Positions 56,783-64,000 of a stretch of DNA of 64,000 nucleotides are shown here, one piece after another (position 1 is the stretch's first letter; the number at the start of each line of letters is the position of its first letter). The notes beneath the pieces are model-generated. The model saw only the letters and a program-made list of their open reading frames with translations, ran no database searches and had not been told where the DNA came from. The stretch is from the NCBI GenBank assembly GCA_023213395.1, contig CM041465.1, positions 6,448,001-6,512,000 on the forward strand, in the 5' to 3' direction. The DNA is from Cycas panzhihuaensis (Eukaryota > Cycadophyta). Both the position numbers and the translations under genes were made by a program.

Positions 56783-57330
56783 ATGGTACAGATAGAAGAA
56801 TTATTCAAAGGATTACCGGCTGAGGACATCCCAAGAATGTTGTTGCTAATGGAGAACTTGGTAAAACAACTACAATTAACTATTCCCCTATGCCGAGTAA
56901 TTGATTGGATCAAAGGAGGGATATTACAACGCGGAATTACGAAAAGCCTAAAGAAAGTGATGCCATCATTTGACATGGATCCTATGGTGACAATGGTGGT
57001 ATTGGGAGAAACATTCCCAAAAGTGATTGTTGATGGAGGCGCAGCCATCAACGTATTACCTGCTTCGACATGGCGAAAATTGGGAAGCCCAAAATTAGAA
57101 GCAGCAACCTATTCGTTGAAGTTGCCCAACGAATTATTAGTGCGACCTGTGGGAAGATTAGCCGACATCAAGGTGGATGTGAGGAATTACAGTAAAGATT
57201 GACTTTACCATTGTAGAAACAGAAAAAGGGGCAACACCCTATCCAGCATTATTGGGGAGGCCTTGGCTATACAAGACCCAGTGCCTCCAAAACTGGAAGA
57301 ATGTGACCTTCACTTTATCAGATAATGGGA
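56783..57330 (+). pseudogene. pol: Gypsy C protease, frameshifted after the active site
   Basis: The open frame has LKKVMPSFDMDPMVTMVVLG, then VIVDGGAAINVLPASTW with DGG at 57032-57040. The Asp sits where retropepsins have D[ST]G. Plant Gypsy proteases with DGG are known. A frame change near 57180 precedes IDFTIVET and LLGRPWLYKTQCLQNW. The region from 56531 to 56782 leads into it with a stop at 56696-56698. Confidence 0.85.
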
Positions 57331-58927
57331 ATAAAGTGGTATTACCAATGTTGGGAAGGAGCTCCATTGAGATGATACCAGACGAGAGATCCAGTACGAC
57401 GATCGTAAGTGAAACAACAACCTCTTCCCTCGATGAAGAGAATCTTTATCATACTGTTGAGGAACCCACCAAATCGATTGATCACCAGGAAGAAGAACCG
57501 ACATATTTTGGAGAAATATACAACTCTTCAGATGACGAAAATGGAATGAGATTTGTGGACTATTGGTTACAAGACGCCTATGAAGCAAATTCTTCCTCTT
57601 ATAGATGTAATTTATTGTCTAAATGTGTAACTGAGAACATTAATGATAATTTAGATTCTTTTGAATATATAATGACTAATGATAGTTCAATGGATAACAC
57701 CAAACTAGACCAAAAACCCCCTAGTATACCTAGTATTTTTCATAGCTTTATAGTAGCTAATAGTAACCCTGACCTCCCTTCTACCTTAGGCGTGGGTCCT
57801 GAGGTAGATTCCCTATCCCCCCCGTTATTACAACCCGGGGAAGGAAGAAACATTCCTTCCTCCTTTTCCTTAGAAGTATACCCACCGAGCAACCGATCCC
57901 TTCCAACGATTGGCGCCAAACCCAAGGAAATGGAAGGAGAATCGTTGGTAAATACTTCTAGAGACTCTGGTCTAGACAGTAGAATAACTATCCCAAAAGA
58001 AACAAATTATGAAACTTATATTGGAAATCACGTTAAGCCTTTCTATGTAGAACAATTATATGGGACTACCCATCTAACCCACTGTATTGAATACTAGATG
58101 GAACACGGGAATTGGGATAAAAACCAATGGCAACAAGACCTAGTACTTACCTTATGGGGAACGGCTTGGTATTGGTACCTAGCCCACCAAACCATTCTCA
58201 AAAATTGGAAGGAGTTGCAAACAACGTTTCGAATTCGATTCGACCATCCAAAACATTGGGACATCCCGTTATTCCATGTAGGTCAAAACCCTAGTGAACA
58301 TATACGTATGTAAATGTAAATGGATATCCCTAAGTATACCCAAAAGATCCGCCCAACTACTTCTACCACACCCTGGGACGGGTAGCAAAGGATTGGTTCC
58401 TAGGAAAGGAACAAAGTCTGGATGTAACTTGGGGAAACTTGAAGGAATCCTGTGTAAAAACCCTTATGCATACTTCAGAAAACAAAAATATAGATAAAAT
58501 CTTGAAGAATATTAGAAGAATGAGCATAAATTTAGAGCAAGGAATTACAAATAATGAGGAAGAAAAATCAGTATATGGCGAGGAAGAAGAAATTATGAAT
58601 TATCCTGCAGAATTCACGGAAATTAATATTGGAAAAAGAAAAATAGCAGATACCCCGGGACACAAAACTGGAAATAAGGAAGATGTTGAAGTAACCAAGT
58701 TAAAAACTATTGAGATTAATGTCGGCAGCAAAGACGATCCCAAACTAATACGAATCGGAAATTATTGGGATAACCAAACAGTAGCGAAAGCTCAGCAGTT
58801 ATTTGATGAATTCTGCAATGTATTCGCATGGTCATATAAGAACCTAAAAGGCATTCCCCCGGAAATAGGAATGCATCATATTGATTTGGTAGAAGACACA
58901 AAACCAATGAAGCAGAGGCCATACTGA
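57331..58927 (+). pseudogene. Gypsy C spacer with two gag-like modules
   Basis: 57252-58097 encodes an acidic Ser/Pro-rich spacer (VDYWLQDAYEANSS, GVGPEVDSLSPP) and then GNHVKPFYVEQLYGTTHLTH. After a TAG (58095-58097), the first module runs at 58140-58241 (LVLTLWGTAWYWYLAHQ...NWKELQTTFRIRF). The second is at 58361-58465 (FYHTLGRVAKDWFLGKEQ...TWGNLKESCVKTL, across a frameshift). A Glu-rich part and SKDDPKLIRIGNYWDN precede HHIDLVEDTKPMKQRPY at the RT start. Both modules match the gag core pattern. Confidence 0.78.
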
Positions 58928-60239
58928 ATGAATCCCAAATACAAGGAAAAGGTGAAAGCAGAATTAGATAAAATGCTGGAAACGGGATACATCTATGAGA
59001 TTGACTACAGTGACTGGGTGAGCCCTGTAGTGGTAGTTCCCAAAAAGAACGAAAAAATACGTGTATGTGTGGATTACAGACAATTAAACAAGGTAACGAA
59101 GAAGGATCCCTTTCCGTTACCATTCACAGAAGACATTCTGGAAGCAGTGGGAGCAAACGAAATATACTCCTTCACCGACGGATTTAGTGGGTACAATCAA
59201 GTGCAGATTGCCCCAGAAGATCAAGCAAAGACCACATTCGTAACAGAATGGAGAACTTATGCTTATAAAGTGATGCCATTTGGTCTTACGAATGCACCGG
59301 CTACATCCCAGAGAATTGTGATCAACTATTTTCAGAAATTTATTGGGGAAAAAGTGGCTGTATTCTTAGACGATTGGACGCTATATGGATTAATGAAAGA
59401 TCACATGGAAAACTTGAGGGAAATGTTACAAACATGCCGAGAAAACAAGTTATGTTTAAACCCAGAAAAATGTACCTTCCTGGTACCCTTTGGAAATCTA
59501 TTGGGGCACATCGTCAGCAAAGAAGGATTGCTGACAGATCCAGCCAAGGTATCTGCGATTTTACATTTCCCTATGCCACTTACAAGGAGACAACTGAAAG
59601 GTTTCTTGGGATTGACGGGCTATTACAGAAAATTCATCAGGGGATATGCACACATATCAGGACCACTGGAAGAATTGCTAAAAAAGAATATCGAATGGGA
59701 ATGGATGGAGGAGCAGCAACAAGCTTTCGAAGCATTAAAACAAGCCATCATATCAGCACCCATACTGCGATTCCCTGATTGGAAGAAAACCTTCCATGTG
59801 CACGTGGATGCTTCACAATACGTTATTCGATGCGTATTGGCCTAACCTAGTGACGATAAGATGGATTATCCGATATACTTCGCCAGTCAGAAACTCATGA
59901 AGGCCGAGCAAAATTATACTACGACAGAGAGGGAAGCACTCGACATGGTATATGCGTTGCAAAAATTTTGAAACTATTTATTAACAAATCCATTTCTTAT
60001 TTTTTGTGGACCACCAAGCATTGATGTATCTGGTGAACAAACCAATAATGAGAGGGCGGATCAGCAGATGGTTAATGTTGTTCCAAGTATTCTCTTTTAA
60101 AATCATCGTGAAACCTGGAAAAGCCCACATTATTCCTGATCAACTGTCAAGAATCTCAAACGGGGAAAAAGCCATGGGAATACCAGACGACTTTCCAGAT
60201 GCAGCATTATTCAGCGTGGAGGCAGTTCCAACAGACTAG
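58928..60239 (+). pseudogene. pol: Gypsy C reverse transcriptase and RNase H, few stops
   Basis: A 305-codon open frame (58928-59845) begins after a CGA-to-TGA stop (58925-58927). It has VVVPKKNEKIRVCVDYRQLN, PFGLTNAPATSQR and FLDD at 59363-59374, then RRQLKGFLGLTGYYRKFI and HVHVDASQYVIRCVLA. A TAA ends it (59843). TTTEREALDMVYALQKF, a CGA-to-TGA stop near 59969, and VDHQALMYLVNKP follow. Little other damage. Confidence 0.93.
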
Positions 60240-60275
60240 TATGAGGGAATACCAGAATACATAGCGACTGGAGAA

Positions 60276-61486
60276 GTGCTAGCAGAATTGGATCGTATGG
60301 AAAGACGGAATTTCGTCAGAAAAGCAGAACCATATCAATTAATAAACGGAGAATTGTACAAACTGGGACCAGATGAAGTGTTACGACGTTGCGTTCGACC
60401 ACACGAGATCAACCAGATTATGTCGCAAGCGCATGAAGGAGTAGCGGGTGGACACATGGACAAATTAGCCACATAGCGAAAAATTTTGATGTCCGGATTC
60501 TGGTGGCCATCCATATTTGAAGACGTAAGAAAATAGATCCAAGCCTGTAATTATTGTCAGCGAGTTGGGAAACCTAATCGATAGGATTTCCAACCCCTAC
60601 ATCCCATTTTATCTTTAGCACCATTCGAGAAATGGGGACTTGACTTCGTAGGGCCAATTAAACCAGCCGCCCGTCGATCGAAAGCCTGATATATTCTGGT
60701 GGCAACAGATTATATGACAAAGTGGGTAGAAGTAAGAGCCTTGCAAAAAGCAGATGCAGAAAGTACAACCCGATTTCTGTACAAAGTGGTTATTACACGA
60801 TTTGGATGCCCTTTGGAGATTGTGAGTGACCAAGGTGCCCATTTTTTGAATCAAACCATAGAGACATTGACATCAGCTTTTATGATAAGCCATCAGAAGT
60901 CTACCCCATATTACCCAAGGGCAAATGGCCAAGCAGAGAGTTTGAATAAAATAATTGAAAACTGCTTAAGGAAGATATGTGACGTCGGCAGATCCGATTG
61001 GGCCGACAAATTGCCATCCGTGTTGTGGGCATTCAGAACAACCTATAAAAGATCAACTAGACAGACTCCATTCCAGCTCGTCTACGGAACAGAAGCCATT
61101 CTTCCGACGGAATTCGAGATACCAAGTCTACGAATTGCTATGCAGTGTCGATTAGACGACTTCCAATCCTTATGATAGCGATTGGAAGAATTGGTGCGAT
61201 TAGAAGAGAAACAACATATGGCGAAATGGCTGCAAAATATAGAAAAGAGACGACAAAAGGCATGGCATGATCAACATTTACGTAAACCTCAATTCAAAGA
61301 AGGTGATCAAGTGTTCTTTGTCACGACAAGTTTAAGATGCACCCTGGAAAACTCAAGATGCGGTGGTTGGGACCTTACATCGCAGATAAAATCTTTGAGA
61401 ACGGATCGGTGCAACTTCGGGAAATAGATGGACCGCTGCTACCAACTCGAGTGAATGGTAGCAGGTTGAAATCGTACATCGAATAG
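60276..61486 (+). pseudogene. pol: Gypsy C integrase, broken
   Basis: Zinc domain (HEINQIMSQAHEGVAGGHMD...CNYCQRVGKP) with TGG-to-TAG stops near 60474 and 60534. Core: GLDFVGPIK, YILVATDYMTKWVE, IVSDQGAHFLNQ, NGQAESLNKI (DDE present). Then TYKRSTRQTPFQLVYGTEA, a double stop near 61172, VRLEEKQHMAKW, and a frameshift near 61315. The GPLLPTRVNGSRLKSYIE end is at about 61428-61486. Confidence 0.9.
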
Positions 61487-61739
61487 ATTAGCTTACCAGT
61501 CGGATCAGCTGGTTGTACTATATCGCGTTGCATGAAGTTGAGGCAAATCGAATTGCCTTGATACCGGAATGTGATCCACTTCGGTATGGAAGCAAAAATA
61601 CAAAAAAAATTAAAAAACAAGAAAAAACAACCGTAACTCATACTATATACATAAGCAATATGAAGAATCATTAAAAACAAGGATATTATGACTAAAGGAA
61701 TTAAGGATAGGAAAGAATTCTGTCAAAGAAATCTGAATT

Positions 61740-61990
61740 TTACATACATACCGGCAAAATACACTATACGCATTCGTGAAAAGTATGTTACTGTGCACGA
61801 TGTAAAATAAGACAAAATACACTCTGCGTCGAAAAAGTACAGATTCGGTATGCACTATGTAAAACAGGCTAAAATACATTATGTATATGGGAAAAGTACG
61901 CCACGGCACGAGCAGTGAAAATGGATAAGTTAAGCAGTTTATACTATGCATACCTGAAAAAGTATGACGTCGAAGTACGTATAGAACAAA
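61740..61990 (+). repeat. Gypsy C short-repeat tract between integrase and extra ORF
   Basis: Degenerate units with AAAATACACT, GTATGCACTATGTAAAA and AAAAGTACG. Same place as in A and B but with more small deletions. Confidence 0.65.
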
Positions 61991-62258
61991 GAGGCGAATA
62001 AGACAAAAGTATATATTACGTACCTACAAGCATTCCCACGCCGTAAGCAACAGGAGATCGAGCATAATTCCGTCTGAATTCTCAACAACAAGCAGCCGAG
62101 CACAGCCCTTGCAATCCAGGGAGACAGAAGGACGAAATTCGACTCAAATCGGCAAGTATACAATCCGAACAAGTAACCATACCAAAGAAGGCATACGTAG
62201 GGTTCATACCCATAATCCAAGATTATTTCAGTTTTCTCTCTAGAATCCCATAGCCAGC

Positions 62259-63345
62259 ATGAAGACAGTAGGTTGTCAAGAGACTTTCATACCCAGATTA
62301 AAGAAGAACCTCGAAGCATTACCCTCTCAATTTCAGGCAAAAATTAAGCAAGCCGCTTGGGGAGAGTACATATACTGTAACCCTATGTACTATGACCCAG
62401 AAATTATGGAAAATATTTTAGCAGAATTAAAAAAGGACATGAGCAAGATTAAGCTAGATGCAGAAACAATTCATTTCATAACAGGACTTCCCAATGAAGG
62501 GGAAGTAGCCGTAGCAACCAAACACTTGGAAGTGGACCGGGAGTTATGGATAAAAGAGTTCTGCCAAGAACACACACAACTAACTTCAGGTGGAATCCGT
62601 GTGGTAGATATCAAAGACATCCGATTACAATGGATAGCAAAAGTTATTAATTCTAGGTTTTTGTCAAAAAGAAAATACACATACATTCTAGGGGGAATGA
62701 TGCCAATATTATTGAAGATTCGTGATGGAGAGAAGATGGATTGGTCAGAATTCTGGCGAGAAGACATCACGCGGCAAATTCAGGAGATAATGACTCATCC
62801 TCTTCGCCACCCTTCACTGTTGCTAGCTATCCTATTCTATTAGTGTCCAAATGTACAACTGGTGAAAACAACCACTTCTCCAAAGGAACCCCTAATTAAA
62901 AGGTGGGTGACTGAGCTTCCAGATACAACAACAAATCCAGAAGTTAAAAGGAGAGTACAAAAGCAGATGAGTAAGGTGCTTAAATGGTTGTAGCAAACCC
63001 CTGGGACACCCATTCCCCAATCGGGTTAAGCAAACCATAAGGAAAAATAGTAAAAGAAAGAAGAATGATGAAGAACCAGCAGAGGCAGAAGAAGTAGAAC
63101 CTTTGCTAGAAGAATGGGAAGATTTTCCACCCATAATGGAAACGGGAGAGACATCAGTACCACCCCCGACAGATAATAAATCCAGCCAGATCATACAGCT
63201 AGTTATGGACCTAGAAGAAGGGTATAAGGCAAAAATAGCATCCCTTCAGGAGAAAATTAAAGAAAAAGATGCAATAATTGCCACACTGACCCAAATCAAT
63301 GAAGAATTTTTTGCTACAAGACAGCAGCAGCATGAGCAGCCTTGA
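62259..63345 (+). pseudogene. Gypsy C extra ORF after integrase, few stops
   Basis: Best copy of the extra ORF. ATG 62259 (MKTVGCQETFIPRLKKN) is open for 194 codons to a TAG at 62841. It then reads CPNVQLVKTTTS, a TAG near 62991, a frameshift near 63028, and the coiled-coil end to a stop at 63343. Blocks: QAAWGEYIYCNPMYYDPE, ITGLPNEGEV, SGGIRVVDIKDIRLQWIAKV, GGMMPILLKIRDGEKMDW. No signal peptide and no clear membrane segment, so it does not look like a classical envelope protein. Confidence 0.82.
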
Positions 63346-63416
63346 GATGGGGACGGGGAGGAATACCCCAAATTTTGAAAATTTTGTTGAGCAAGGATGC
63401 TCAAACCCTTCATGTT

Positions 63417-63429
63417 GACCGGGGATAGA
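63417..63429 (+). other. Gypsy C polypurine tract region
   Basis: GACCGGGGATAGA just before the LTR, as in A. Confidence 0.7.
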
Positions 63430-63813
63430 TGTTGGAACATAATGTGACACACTGGGCTATGGGCAGACCAGAGAGGAGTTGAATATCCTTGGACTGTGCA
63501 GGTACGGATCGTACGGAGGTACGTATGCAGCAAAAAGTGAAGAATCCAGCATTTTGGGTACGTATGATAGGTGCGTACCTGGTAAAGGTACACAACACAA
63601 ATACGTACCTGGTAAAGGTACGCAACACAGATATGTACCTTCTAGCAGAACGCAAGCAAATAGGATCGGTACGCATGAGAAGACTGGACAGAAGGGAGCT
63701 TGGGGTGACGTCAGACGTATATACGGATGTACGGATGAGTTAAGACAAACAATTAAGGAATCTAACCAATGGTTAGGAAGAGGTACGCTTGATGGAAAAG
63801 GTACGGTTATGAC
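63430..63813 (+). repeat. Gypsy C 3' LTR, first 384 bp
   Basis: TGTTGGAACATAATG... matches 53769 onward to about the GGTACGGTTATGAC point. A GGTAAAGGTACRCAACACA unit is duplicated near 63583-63627. The remainder lies beyond the insertion at 63814. Confidence 0.9.
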
Positions 63814-64000
63814 TGTTGGAGTCAAAAGTGATCCAATGGCTGTGTGAGGACCAGAGGTAGGTCAGATAACCCGAGTTGTGCAGGTACGGACCGTACGGAG
63901 GTACGCACGAGGCAAAATGGCAGAAAAACTAGCATTCTGGGTACATATGACATGTGCGTGCACAGGCAGTGCGTATGATGACACGTACCAGCGGCGGAAC
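63814..64000 (+). repeat. Start of a Gypsy B-type LTR (cut by window end)
   Basis: TGTTGGAGTCAAAAGTGATCC, then CCAGAGGTAGGTCAGATAACC, matches the sense strand of the B LTRs (39051 downward). It begins inside the C 3' LTR, so another B-family element, here in plus orientation, is inserted there. ATGAC (63809-63813) would be its target-site copy. Confidence 0.85.

Larger units (their letters stand above)
53769..63813 (+). mobile_element. Gypsy C: near full-length element, 3' LTR interrupted
   Basis: Close relative of A with the same LTR type, primer-binding site and all modules in one piece, so it serves as the reference for this lineage. It inserted into the Copia-5 leader after GGTCC. Its 3' LTR starts at 63430 and is cut after 384 bp by a B-type LTR. 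The protease site is intact, but gag, RT, integrase and the extra ORF have stops. Confidence 0.95.

Overview
The window is eukaryotic nuclear repeat DNA, very probably from a seed plant with a large, transposon-rich genome (a gymnosperm would fit, but nothing here proves it). Evidence: almost all recognisable sequence is plant-type LTR retrotransposon; Copia leaders carry the plant primer-binding site TGGTATCAGAGC; and the only host-gene sequence is a broken antisense fragment of a plant-like eIF3 subunit b gene. I see no intact host gene, no tRNA or rRNA gene, and no bacterial, phage or CRISPR feature.

Layout, left to right. 1-1805: AT-rich DNA with nothing recognised, perhaps leader of the next element. 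1806-6549: Copia-1 (+), broken gag-pol and 3' LTR. 6550-7433 and 14579-15753: two halves of an older antisense Copia-3, split by full-length Copia-2 (+, 7434-14578). Copia-2 carries the eIF3b fragment, simple repeats and a minisatellite between its primer-binding site and gag. 15754-17500: no gene seen. 17501-22440: small non-autonomous LTR elements that have gag-like ORFs but no pol (T0, T2, T1). 22441-24420: a degraded antisense coiled-coil reading frame beside a G-rich tract.

24421-64000 is a deep nest. Antisense Copia-4 (LTR piece 24421-24615, body 45433-49258) has a 10.5-kb Gypsy element A (+) inside its 3' LTR, with AGTAT on both sides. A is itself split by a 10.3-kb antisense Gypsy element B (28707-39051), with CCAGC on both sides. 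Copia-4 gag is interrupted by antisense Copia-5 (49259-53768). The Copia-5 leader is interrupted by Gypsy element C (+, from 53769). The 3' LTR of C is interrupted at 63814 by the start of a B-type LTR that runs off the window.

A, B and C are one Gypsy lineage with an unusual plan: LTR (about 830 bp), primer-binding site TGGTTCCGTTGCC, gag with four CCHC knuckles, a DGG-type protease, a spacer holding two further gag-like modules, reverse transcriptase (FLDD), RNase H, integrase, a short-repeat tract rich in GTACG, an extra sense ORF of about 350 codons ending in a coiled coil, polypurine tract, LTR. The extra gag-like modules and the extra ORF occur in all three copies and are the best candidates for something undescribed. 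Every element here is inactivated by stops, frameshifts or lost catalytic residues. Some frameshifts, especially in B, may be assembly errors at methylated sites.
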